64,000 nucleotides of DNA from Mesorhizobium sp. M1B.F.Ca.ET.045.04.1.1 (GTDB taxonomy: Bacteria; Pseudomonadota; Alphaproteobacteria; Rhizobiales; Rhizobiaceae): NCBI RefSeq assembly GCF_003952465.1, contig NZ_CP034448.1, forward strand, positions 1,178,001-1,242,000, given 5' to 3'. A program made the position numbers and the translations under genes. The stretch's first letter is position 1. Every line of letters begins with the position of its first letter. Under the pieces are notes generated by a model that did not search any database, had not been told where the DNA came from, and saw only the letters and a program-made list of their open reading frames with translations. Of the stretch, positions 56,909 to 64,000 are shown piece by piece.

Positions 56909-57943
56909 TCACACCGCCGGCGGGTTCAGCCGGGCGAAGCCTTCCTGGCGACGATAGGGGAAGTACGGATAGGGCGCGGTCACCGCGCTTGCTTCGTCGA
57001 GCGTCTTCATCTGCTCCGGCGTCAATGCCCAGCCGACGGCGCCGAGGTTCTGGCGCAACTGCTCCTCGTCGCGCGCGCCGATGATCACTGACGACACGGT
57101 CGGCCGCTGCAAGAGCCAGTTGATGGCGACCTGCGGCACGGTCCTGCCGGTTTCGGCGGCGACGGCCTCGAGCGCGTCGACAACCCGATAGAGATGCTCG
57201 TCCTCGACCGGAGGACCGAAGCTCGCCGTGTCGTGCAGCCGACTCTTTTGCGGCAGCGGCTGGCCGCGGCGGATCTTGCCGGTCAGCCGGCCCCAGCCGA
57301 GCGGGCTCCACACCAGCGCGCCGACGCCCTGGTCGAGGCCGAGCGGCATCAGTTCCCATTCATAGTCACGTCCGACCAGCGAATAATAGACCTGATGCGC
57401 GACATAGCGCGGGTAGCCATGCTTGTCCGCAAGCCCGAGCGACTTCATCACTTGCCAGCCGGAGAAGTTGGAGACGCCGACATAGCGCAGCTTGCCCGAG
57501 CGCACGAGACCGTCGAGCGTCGACAGCACCTCCTCGATCGGTGTCGCGGCGTCGAAAGCGTGGAGCTGCAGCAGGTCGATATAGTCGGTGCCGAGACGCC
57601 TCAGCGCGTCGTCGACCGACTTGATAAGGCGGGAGCGCGACGAGCCGTAGTCGGCCGGCCCGTCGCCCATCGGCAGCGACATCTTGGTCGAGATCTGCAC
57701 CGCGTCGCGGCGTCCCTTGATCGCCTCGCCAAGCACCTCCTCCGAGGCGCCGTTCGAATAGACGTCGGCCGTGTCGAAGAGATTGACGCCGGCCTCCAGG
57801 CAGATATCGACCAGCCGGCGCGCCTCCTTGGCGTCGCTGTTGCCCCAGGCGCCGAACAGCGGGCCCGAGCCGCCGAAGGTTCCGGCGCCGAAGGAAAGCG
57901 CCGGCACTTTCAGGCCGGATGCGCCGAGACGTCGATACTCCAT
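56909..57943 (-). CDS. Aldo/keto reductase
   Basis: A 344-residue TIM-barrel NADPH oxidoreductase, from ATG 57943 after AAGGAG. The catalytic Asp-Tyr pair sits in NLFDTADVYSNGASEEVLGEAIKG, the Lys in VQISTKMSLPMGDG, and the His in DLLQLHAFD. The cofactor region VSSVIIGARDEEQLRQNLGAV fits the AKR family. The physiological carbonyl substrate is unknown. The MFS gene lies 40 nt upstream on the same strand, suggesting a small MFS-AKR operon. Confidence 0.9.
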   Translation of the reverse strand: MEYRRLGASGLKVPALSFGAGTFGGSGPLFGAWGNSDAKEARRLVDICLEAGVNLFDTADVYSNGASEEVLGEAIKGRRDAVQISTKMSLPMGDGPADYGSSRSRLIKSVDDALRRLGTDYIDLLQLHAFDAATPIEEVLSTLDGLVRSGKLRYVGVSNFSGWQVMKSLGLADKHGYPRYVAHQVYYSLVGRDYEWELMPLGLDQGVGALVWSPLGWGRLTGKIRRGQPLPQKSRLHDTASFGPPVEDEHLYRVVDALEAVAAETGRTVPQVAINWLLQRPTVSSVIIGARDEEQLRQNLGAVGWALTPEQMKTLDEASAVTAPYPYFPYRRQEGFARLNPPAV

Positions 57944-57983
57944 GATTTTTCTCCTTGGGATGTCGAAGACGGAATTGGTCTGA

Positions 57984-59165
57984 TCAACACTGTGCCAGCG
58001 CCGGCGAGCCGATCGCGCGGCGCTCGAGGCGCTGCGCCAGAAGGACCACGGCCAGCGCGGCAAGCGGCACCAGGCCGGCGACGAGGGTGACGGCGCCCAA
58101 GCCCGGTCCGTGGTCGATGACGAAGCCGCCGAGCCAGGCGCCGATCGCATTGCCGAGATTGAAGGCGGCGATGTTGAAGGACGAAGCGAGGCCCTGGCCG
58201 GCGCCCTCCGCTTTCTCCAGCACCCACATCTGCAGCGGCGCGACGGTGGCGAAAGCGGCGGCGCCCAGCAGGCCGACGGCAATGATTGCCGCTATCGGCT
58301 GGTGGATGGCGATGGTCATGAGGAATAGCACGGCCGACAACGCGATCAGGGTAGCGACGACCGTCGGCACCAGATTGCGGTCGGCGAGGCGTCCGCCAAG
58401 CAGGTTGCCGGCGACCAGCCCGCCGCCGAAGACAAGCAGGATCGGCGACACGGCGGCTTCGGAAAAACCGCTGATGCGGGTCAGGATCGGCGCCAGATAG
58501 GTGAAGGCGGCAAAGACGCCGACCCAGCTCAGCACCGTGGTCAGCAGGCCGAGCAGCACCGGCCGGCGGCCAAGCACGGCAAGCGCGCCTTCGGAGCTCT
58601 CGTCGTCGGCGGCGGCCGGCTCGTCGCGCGGCACCAGCAGCGCGATCACGGCGAAGGCGACGACGCCGACCAGTGTGACGGCCAGGAAGGTGGAGCGCCA
58701 GCCATAGGTCTGGCCGAGCCAGGTGCCGAACGGCACGCCGAGGATGTTGGCAACGGTGAGGCCGGTGAACATCAGCGCGATGGCCGACGCCTTCCGGTTG
58801 GGCGCGACAAGGCTGGTGGCGACGACCGAGCCGACGCCGAAGAAGGAGGCATGGGCGAAAGCGGTGAGCACGCGCGCCGCCATCAGCGTCCAGTAGCCGG
58901 GCGCCAGCGCGCAGGCGAGGTTGCCGATGGTGAAGACCACCATCAGGGCAAGCAGAAGCGTCTTCTTCGCCAGGCGGCCAGTGAGCGCGCCGAGCAGCGG
59001 CGCGCCGACGACGACGCCCAGCGCGTAGCCGGAAATGAGCAGGCCCGCGGCCGAGATCGAGACGCCGAGATCGGCGCTGACATCGAGCAGCAGGCCCATG
59101 ATGACGAATTCGGTGACGCCGATGCCGAAGGCGCCAGCGGTGAGAGCATAGAGAGCAAGAGGCAT
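57984..59165 (-). CDS. MFS exporter (AraJ/sugar efflux type)
   Basis: A 393-residue transporter with 12 predicted transmembrane segments. The first segment ALTAGAFGIGVTEFVIMGLLLDVSADLGVS is the mark of the AraJ/drug:H+ antiporter-1 branch, which exports sugars or drugs. The start is ATG 59165; the frame extends upstream into the LysR control region without conservation. It is divergent from the LysR gene, which is the likely regulator. Confidence 0.9.
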   Translation of the reverse strand: MPLALYALTAGAFGIGVTEFVIMGLLLDVSADLGVSISAAGLLISGYALGVVVGAPLLGALTGRLAKKTLLLALMVVFTIGNLACALAPGYWTLMAARVLTAFAHASFFGVGSVVATSLVAPNRKASAIALMFTGLTVANILGVPFGTWLGQTYGWRSTFLAVTLVGVVAFAVIALLVPRDEPAAADDESSEGALAVLGRRPVLLGLLTTVLSWVGVFAAFTYLAPILTRISGFSEAAVSPILLVFGGGLVAGNLLGGRLADRNLVPTVVATLIALSAVLFLMTIAIHQPIAAIIAVGLLGAAAFATVAPLQMWVLEKAEGAGQGLASSFNIAAFNLGNAIGAWLGGFVIDHGPGLGAVTLVAGLVPLAALAVVLLAQRLERRAIGSPALAQC

Positions 59166-59288
59166 GGCGATGGTCCAATTGGTCGGGAAGAGGACGCTCA
59201 GTCCCGCGCCCCGACCGCGAAGATCGTGATCCGCCAAGCTGTGAACCAGCCTTGCATCAGGCATATTTTCTGTGAAATAGATTCATGA

Positions 59289-60194
59289 ATGGCGAGGCCC
59301 GAAATCAACCGCTCCGGCGAGATCGAGGTGTTCGTCCGCGTCGTCGAGGCCGGCAGCTTTTCTGCCGCGGCGCGGGCGCTGCGCATGACGCCGTCGGCGG
59401 TGAGCAAGCTGATCGCGCGCTTGGAGGCGCGGCTGGGCGCGCGCCTCGTCAGCCGTTCTACGCGCCGGCTGCAATTGACGCCGGAAGGCGTCGCTTTCCA
59501 CGACAGCAGCATCCGCATTCTCGCCGACCTCGACGCGGCCGAGCGCGAAGCGGCGGCGGGTGCCGCGCCTCGCGGCAGGCTCAGGGTCAACAGCTATGTG
59601 CCCTTCGGCCAGCACCGGCTGATGGAATTGTTGCCGCGCTTCCTGGAACGTTACCCGGAGATCAGTGTCGAGGCGGTGCTGACCGACAATGTCATCGACC
59701 TTCTGGAGGAGCGAGCCGACATCGCCATACGCGCCGGGCCACTGCGCGAATCGCGGCTGGTGGCGCGCAAGCTCGGCCAGAGCCGGATGGTGCTGGTCGC
59801 GTCCCCTGCCTACCTCGAAGCCCGCGGCACGCCGCAGACACTGTCCGACCTAGGACGCCACAATATGCTGGCCTTCGGCTTCGCCAGGCATATCGAAGGA
59901 TGGCCTTTCGTCGATGCGGCAGGCAAATCGATCATCCTTCCGATCATTGGAAACATGACGCTGACCGACGGCGAGGCGATGCGGCGGACGGCGCTGGCGG
60001 GAGCCGGCATCGCCAGGCTGGCGCGCTGGCATGTTCAGCCGGACATCGACGCCGGGCGGCTCGTGCCGCTGCTGGAGGAATTCAATCCCGGCGACGAGGA
60101 GCCGACGCACGCGGTCTATGTCGGCCAGGGCAAGCATCTGCCGGCCAGGGTGCGGGCTTTTCTCGATTTTCTCGTAGAGGCAGTCCAAATCTAA
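59289..60194 (+). CDS. LysR family transcriptional regulator
   Basis: A 301-residue regulator with an N-terminal winged helix (IEVFVRVVEAGSFSAAARALRMTPSAVSKLIARLEARLG) and a C-terminal periplasmic-binding-like effector domain. The 123-nt space to the divergent MFS gene should hold its binding site (T-N11-A type), though none was pinned down. It probably senses a compound handled by the MFS exporter and the aldo/keto reductases. Confidence 0.93.
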   Translation: MARPEINRSGEIEVFVRVVEAGSFSAAARALRMTPSAVSKLIARLEARLGARLVSRSTRRLQLTPEGVAFHDSSIRILADLDAAEREAAAGAAPRGRLRVNSYVPFGQHRLMELLPRFLERYPEISVEAVLTDNVIDLLEERADIAIRAGPLRESRLVARKLGQSRMVLVASPAYLEARGTPQTLSDLGRHNMLAFGFARHIEGWPFVDAAGKSIILPIIGNMTLTDGEAMRRTALAGAGIARLARWHVQPDIDAGRLVPLLEEFNPGDEEPTHAVYVGQGKHLPARVRAFLDFLVEAVQI

Positions 60195-60224
60195 AAAAGC
60201 CGCGCGCCCGAGGACGCGCGGCTG
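60193..60224 (-). terminator. Rho-independent terminator of the leftward aldo/keto reductase gene
   Basis: On the minus strand the 9-bp stem AGCCGCGCG/CGCGCGGCT is followed by six T residues. It lies 26 nt past the aldo/keto reductase stop and touches the 3' end of the convergent LysR gene. The T-tract occurs on this strand only. Confidence 0.85.
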
Positions 60225-60249
60225 CTCAGTCATTGTCGAGGCTGGGGAC

Positions 60250-61299
60250 CTACGCCTTCGGCACGAAAGGCGCCGGACGACGGCCGGCGTCTTGCCGCTC
60301 CAGCATCCAGCCGGGATATTCTGAAGGCAGCGCACTGACCTCGTCGAGCTTGGCAAGATCGCCGGCATCGAGCTTCAGTCCGGTGGCGGCGAGGTTCTGC
60401 TCGAGCTGGTCCATGCGGCTGGCGCCGATGAGGACGCTCATCACGAAAGGCTTGGCCAGCACATAGCCCAGCGCCACCGTGGCGACGCTGACGTCGTGCT
60501 TCCTAGCGATCTCGCGCATGACGGCGACCGCAGCCCAGGCACGATCCTCGTTGACCGGCGGGAAGTTGAAGCTGGCGCGGCGGCCTTCGCCATTGCCCGG
60601 CGCGCCGGGGCCGTATTTGCCCGAGAGCAGCCCGCCGGCCATCGGCGACCAGACCATCAGGCCGAGCTTCTCCTCGTTGATCAAAGGCACGATCTCGCGT
60701 TCGAGATCGCGGCCGGCGATCGAGTAATAGGACTGCACCGTCTCGAAGCGGGCATAGTCCTTGCGCTCGGCGATGCCCAGCGCCTTGGCGATGCGCCAGG
60801 CCTGCCAGTTGGAGACGCCCACGTAACGCACCTTGCCGCTGGCCACGAGGTCGTCGAGCGCCCGCAGCGTCTCGTCGATCGGCGTCACAGTGTCGGTGCC
60901 GTGCAGCTGGTAAAGATCGATGTGGTCGGTCTGCAGCCGCTCCAGGCTGCCGTCGACCGAATCCATGATGTGGCCGCGCGAGGAGCCGCGCTGGTTGGGG
61001 CCTTCGCCCATGACACCATGCACCTTGGTGGCGATGATGACGTCCGAGCGCTTCACGCCTAGATCCTTGAGCGATTGGCCGAGCAGCCGCTCGGACTGGC
61101 CGAAGGAATAGACGTCGGCGGTGTCGAAGAAATTGACGCCTGCGGCAATCGAGCGGCCGACGATCTCGTTGACGCCTTTCTGATCGAGGCTGGCGATGAG
61201 GCCCCATTGGGCGTTCTCGCCGGCGGCGCCGAAGGTCATGGTGCCGAGGCAGAGTTCGGAGACGAACAGGCCGGTGTTGCCGAGTTGGTTGTAGCGCAT
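60250..61299 (-). CDS. Aldo/keto reductase
   Basis: A 349-residue AKR with a catalytic Tyr in NFFDTADVYSFGQSERLLGQS, Lys in VIIATKVHGVMGEG, and His in IDLYQLHGTD. The C-terminal cofactor segment is FVMSVLIGASRMDQLEQNLAATG. It is of the same broad type as the AKR at 56909-57943 but clearly different in sequence. GGGGAAA precedes the ATG. Direct repeats at 61341-61376 lie upstream. Confidence 0.92.
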   Translation of the reverse strand: MRYNQLGNTGLFVSELCLGTMTFGAAGENAQWGLIASLDQKGVNEIVGRSIAAGVNFFDTADVYSFGQSERLLGQSLKDLGVKRSDVIIATKVHGVMGEGPNQRGSSRGHIMDSVDGSLERLQTDHIDLYQLHGTDTVTPIDETLRALDDLVASGKVRYVGVSNWQAWRIAKALGIAERKDYARFETVQSYYSIAGRDLEREIVPLINEEKLGLMVWSPMAGGLLSGKYGPGAPGNGEGRRASFNFPPVNEDRAWAAVAVMREIARKHDVSVATVALGYVLAKPFVMSVLIGASRMDQLEQNLAATGLKLDAGDLAKLDEVSALPSEYPGWMLERQDAGRRPAPFVPKA

Positions 61300-61340
61300 G
61301 ATGAATTTCCCCGAGAAAAGGATTGGGTGACATGGTTGAA

Positions 61341-61376
61341 TGACATGTTTGTCTGACTGACATGGCTTTGTCTGAC
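61341..61376. promoter_or_regulatory. Direct repeats upstream of the aldo/keto reductase gene
   Basis: TGACATGTTTGTCTGAC (61341-61357) and TGACATGGCTTTGTCTGAC (61358-61376) are adjacent near-copies, with a third TGACATG at 61328. Tandem near-copies 40-80 nt before a start are typical of regulator binding sites. Which regulator is unknown. Confidence 0.5.
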
Positions 61377-61537
61377 CGACACGGGGGAAATAGGAACGGA
61401 CCGTTTCGTTTCAAGCGCCGGCGCAACGCTATCGTCCGGTTGGAGGGGCCGGTAACGCGATCGTGACGAAGAGGTCGGCACCGGCTCGCCTACCCAGGTC
61501 CCGACAGAAAATCGCTGCGCGCTTTTCCGCGGATCGC

Positions 61538-61936
61538 TCAGCTTTCGATCAGGGCGAGGATCGCGAATGCCGTCATGCCGAGGGCGACGGCGGCAAGCGG
61601 CAGCAGAATTTCGATCGTCGCGGTGCTGGCTTTCACGGGATGCTCGCCGGTGTCGAACTCACCTTCGATCCAAGCGGCGAAAGGCTTGACCTTGCCGGGA
61701 CGGCCGATCCGGTGATGGCGCCAAACGTGGCCGGCTATAGCCGGCAGCGCTACCGCCATCACGATGAACCCGGTGACGACGAAAAGCAGATATTCGTCAT
61801 AACCGCCGGCGAAACCGATCCAGGCCGACAGCGCATAACAGGCCGCGAGCCCCACCATGGCGAAATAGACCCACCGGTGCAGCCCACGGGAAACCTGCTG
61901 GTCGTGTCTGATTTCATGGTCGTGGCGTGTAGTCAT
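61538..61936 (-). CDS. Small inner-membrane protein, unknown function
   Basis: A 132-residue protein from ATG 61936 after AAGGAGGCTCCG. It has a His-rich N-terminus (TTRHDHEIRHDQQ) and three transmembrane segments (about residues 23-45, 50-72 and 107-130) around a charged loop. No family is recognised. Its strong ribosome site supports it as a real gene. Confidence 0.7.
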   Translation of the reverse strand: MTTRHDHEIRHDQQVSRGLHRWVYFAMVGLAACYALSAWIGFAGGYDEYLLFVVTGFIVMAVALPAIAGHVWRHHRIGRPGKVKPFAAWIEGEFDTGEHPVKASTATIEILLPLAAVALGMTAFAILALIES

Positions 61937-62056
61937 CGGAGCCTCCTTTGACTTGAAAGGAGCCACGCGCGCGTTCCCTCACCCGCACCTAGTGGGGTGA
62001 TCCCGTGCGACAATGCGGTGGTATGACGCGCCTGCTGCAGCTTTTCTGAAAACGCG

Positions 62057-62722
62057 CTACGCCCGGCTGCCGAAGATCGCCGAGCCGACCCTGACGCTGG
62101 TCGCGCCGAAGGCGACCGCGGTCTCGTAATCGCCGGACATGCCCATCGAGAGTTTTGCGACGCCTGCCTCGCGGGCGATCTTTTCCAAAAGCGCGAAATG
62201 CGGACCGGGGTTTTCCTCCGCCGGCGGTATGCACATCAGGCCTTCGACGGCGAGGCCATGAACGTCACGGCAGCGCTTGACGAAACGAACCGCCTCGCGC
62301 GGCTCGATGCCGGCCTTCTGCGGCTCGGAGCCGGTGTTGACCTGGACATAGAGTTTTGGCGAACGGCCTCGCCTGGCGATCTCCTTGGCAAGCTCGGCGG
62401 CGATCTTCTCGCGGTCGACCGTCTCGATGACGTCGAAAAGCGCCACCGCTTCCTTGGTCTTGTTGGACTGCAGCGGGCCGATCAGGTGCAGCTCGATGTC
62501 GGGAAATGCTTGCTTCAGCTCCGGCCACTTGCCTTGCGCTTCCTGGACGCGGTTCTCGCCGAAGACGCGCTGACCTGCCTCGATCACAGGGCGAATATCT
62601 TCCGCCGCAAAGGTCTTCGACACCGCGACCAGCGTGACGACGCCTGGCCCGCGCTTTGCCTCGCGCTCGGCATTTGCGATCCTCGCCTTGACCGCGAGAA
62701 GCTGTTCGACGGCACTCGTCAT
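62057..62722 (-). CDS. yggS: Pyridoxal phosphate homeostasis protein, YggS family
   Basis: A 221-residue TIM-barrel PLP-binding protein. Lys in LVAVSKTFAAEDIRPVIEAG is the PLP attachment site. FGENRVQEAQ, HLIGPLQSNKTKEAV and the C-terminal SMGMSGDYETAVAFGATSVRVGSAIFG are family signatures. It binds and releases PLP to keep cofactor balance. ATG 62722 is preferred over the ATG two codons upstream, because AGGA is better spaced from it. Confidence 0.93.
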   Translation of the reverse strand: MTSAVEQLLAVKARIANAEREAKRGPGVVTLVAVSKTFAAEDIRPVIEAGQRVFGENRVQEAQGKWPELKQAFPDIELHLIGPLQSNKTKEAVALFDVIETVDREKIAAELAKEIARRGRSPKLYVQVNTGSEPQKAGIEPREAVRFVKRCRDVHGLAVEGLMCIPPAEENPGPHFALLEKIAREAGVAKLSMGMSGDYETAVAFGATSVRVGSAIFGSRA

Positions 62723-62827
62723 GCCCATATCCTGCCCATAGTTTAGCGCCAACGCCGGATCGCCACAGTTGACGGGTCCGGCAATCCATGGTGAACACCG
62801 CGACGACATTGTCTCGGCTGCTGGCCT

Positions 62828-62969
62828 AGGCATGTCGATATTCAGGTGATGCCGGCCTGCAAATGCCGGTTTCCTGCGCTTCCGGTGCTCACGTACTTTA
62901 AGTACGCTCCGCTCCGGTTCTCGGAACCCGCCATTTTCGGCTCGGCCTGACCTGAATATCAACACGCCT
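62828..62969. repeat. Intergenic palindromic repeat, family G, upstream of leuS
   Basis: The 20-nt ends AGGCATGTCGATATTCAGGT (62828-62847) and ACCTGAATATCAACACGCCT (62950-62969) are inverted copies with two mismatches. The centre contains CGTACTTTAAGTACG. It occupies most of the yggS-leuS divergent gap, so both promoters must lie in or beside it. Confidence 0.7.
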
Positions 62970-63011
62970 TAATCCAGTACCGTGCACCCGCTTTTAAGTG
63001 AAAAACATCCG

Positions 63012-64000
63012 ATGGCAACCGAACGATACAATCCGCGCACCTCAGAGCCCAAATGGCAGAAGGCCTGGGCCGAAAAGAAGCTGTTCGAAGCCCGGAACGA
63101 CGACCCGAAGCCGAAATACTACGTGCTCGAGATGTTTCCCTATCCGTCGGGCAAGATCCATATCGGCCACACCCGCAACTATACGATGGGCGACGTCGTG
63201 GCGCGCTACAAGCGCGCCAGGGGTTTCAACGTGCTGCACCCGATGGGCTGGGACGCCTTCGGCATGCCGGCCGAGAACGCGGCAATGCAGAACAAGGTCC
63301 ACCCCAAGGACTGGACTTATGAGAACATCGCCGTCATGCGCGAGCAGCTCAAGATGATGGGCCTGTCGCTCGATTGGGCGCGCGAGTTCGCCACCTGCGA
63401 CGTCGACTATTACCACCGCCAGCAGATGCTGTTCCTCGACTTCGTCGAGAAGGGCCTGGTGACGCGCAAATCCTCCAAGGTCAACTGGGACCCGGAGGAC
63501 ATGACGGTGCTTGCCAACGAGCAGGTCATCGACGGCCGCGGCTGGCGTTCGGGCGCGCTGGTCGAGCAGCGCGAGCTGACGCAGTGGTTTTTCAAGATCA
63601 CCGACTTCGCGCAGGACCTGCTGGAGTCGCTCGAGCGCCTCGACGAATGGCCTGAAAAGGTCAAGCTGATGCAGCACAACTGGATCGGCCGCTCGGACGG
63701 CTTGCTCATCCGCTGGCCGCTGGCGGCTTCGGTCGGCGATGTGCATGAGCTGGAAGTCTACACGACCAGGCCCGACACCATTTTCGGCGCTTCCTTCATG
63801 GCGGTCGCGGCCGATCATCCGCTGGCGAGGAAAGCCGCAGAGAGCAATCCGGCGCTGGCCAAGTTCATCGACGAGGTCCGCCACATGGGCACCTCGGTGG
63901 CCGCGCTCGAGACAGCCGAGAAGAAGGGTTTCGACACCGGCATCCGCGTCGTCCATCCGTTCGACGAGAACTGGACGCTGCCGGTCTATGTCGCCAATTT
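63012..64000 (+). CDS. leuS: Leucyl-tRNA synthetase, 5' part
   Basis: The first 329 codons of LeuRS, open to the window edge. The ATG at 63012 starts [20 protein letters not shown]; the HIGH motif is at residues 50-53 ([15 protein letters not shown]). [11 protein letters not shown] and [16 protein letters not shown] are typical. The start of the CP1 editing domain is also visible ([22 protein letters not shown], where the Thr-rich and Asp residues act in editing). The KMSKS loop and tRNA-binding domain lie outside the window. Confidence 0.97.
   Translation, partial: MATERYNPRTSEPKWQKAWAEKKLFEARNDDPKPKYYVLEMFPYPSGKIHIGHTRNYTMGDVVARYKRARGFNVLHPMGWDAFGMPAENAAMQNKVHPKDWTYENIAVMREQLKMMGLSLDWAREFATCDVDYYHRQQMLFLDFVEKGLVTRKSSKVNWDPEDMTVLANEQVIDGRGWRSGALVEQRELTQWFFKITDFAQDLLESLERLDEWPEKVKLMQHNWIGRSDGLLIRWPLAASVGDVHELEVYTTRPDTIFGASFMAVAADHPLARKAAESNPALAKFIDEVRHMGTSVAALETAEKKGFDTGIRVVHPFDENWTLPVYVAN

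Overview
The window is chromosomal DNA of a high-GC alphaproteobacterium. The gene content suggests an order Rhizobiales organism close to Mesorhizobium. The evidence is the roughly 1,600-residue NAD-dependent glutamate dehydrogenase, SDHAF4/DUF1674, Usg, the heparinase-purH-rsmB-htpX neighbourhood, an alphaproteobacterial CsgH-type curli chaperone, and dense families of palindromic intergenic repeats. The genus is inferred from this pattern and was not tested by any search.

Layout. 1-6.1 kb is accessory and surface related: a Tat-exported multicopper oxidase, a lipoprotein, a small secreted protein lying between two copies of one repeat, a three-gene curli cluster (subunit, CsgH, subunit) with a strong hairpin in each intergenic gap, a broken copy of the lipoprotein 3' end, and two small poly-threonine secreted proteins. 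6.2-7.1 kb holds tRNA-Ala(CGC), YggT and a DUF167 protein. 7.4-15.2 kb is a divergent carbohydrate-uptake locus: RpiR regulator, MalK-type ATPase and SDR leftward; binding protein, two permeases and an M81/MlrC hydrolase rightward. 15.4-24.8 kb is mostly housekeeping: M3 oligopeptidase, beta-carbonic anhydrase, DUF429, pyridoxal kinase, LemA and two TPM-domain proteins, GNAT and pyrophosphatase. 25-30 kb holds a frameshifted exported protein, a TetR/MFS pair sharing a perfect operator-like palindrome, PhoD and a small exported protein. 30.5-43 kb holds TypA, DUF1062, a YCII protein, an AhpD-type pseudogene, NAD-GDH, a UMF1-type transporter and PurH. 43.4-48.7 kb holds heparinase-like, RsmB, HtpX, SDHAF4 and a HAD phosphatase. 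49-56.6 kb holds a frameshifted TadG-like protein, a 23-codon microORF with a near-perfect Shine-Dalgarno, CFA synthase, a TIM-barrel isomerase, MOSC, acetyl-CoA synthetase and Usg. 56.9-64 kb holds two aldo/keto reductases, an MFS exporter, LysR, a membrane protein, YggS and the 5' part of leuS.

Working units seen in the sequence: the curli cluster; the sugar ABC locus, with 4-nt stop/start overlaps between SDR and ATPase and between the two permeases; lemA-TPM-TPM; the small membrane protein-pdxY-DUF429 run; htpX-rsmB (GTGA overlap); and acs-MOSC (TGATG overlap). At least six repeat families fill most of the longer intergenic gaps. One repeat supplies the only visible start codon of a TPM gene. 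Three genes carry frameshifts. The lesions in two of them fit loss of one base from a five-base homopolymer, so sequencing error must be excluded before calling them dead. No complete mobile element, integrase, CRISPR array or rRNA gene was seen.
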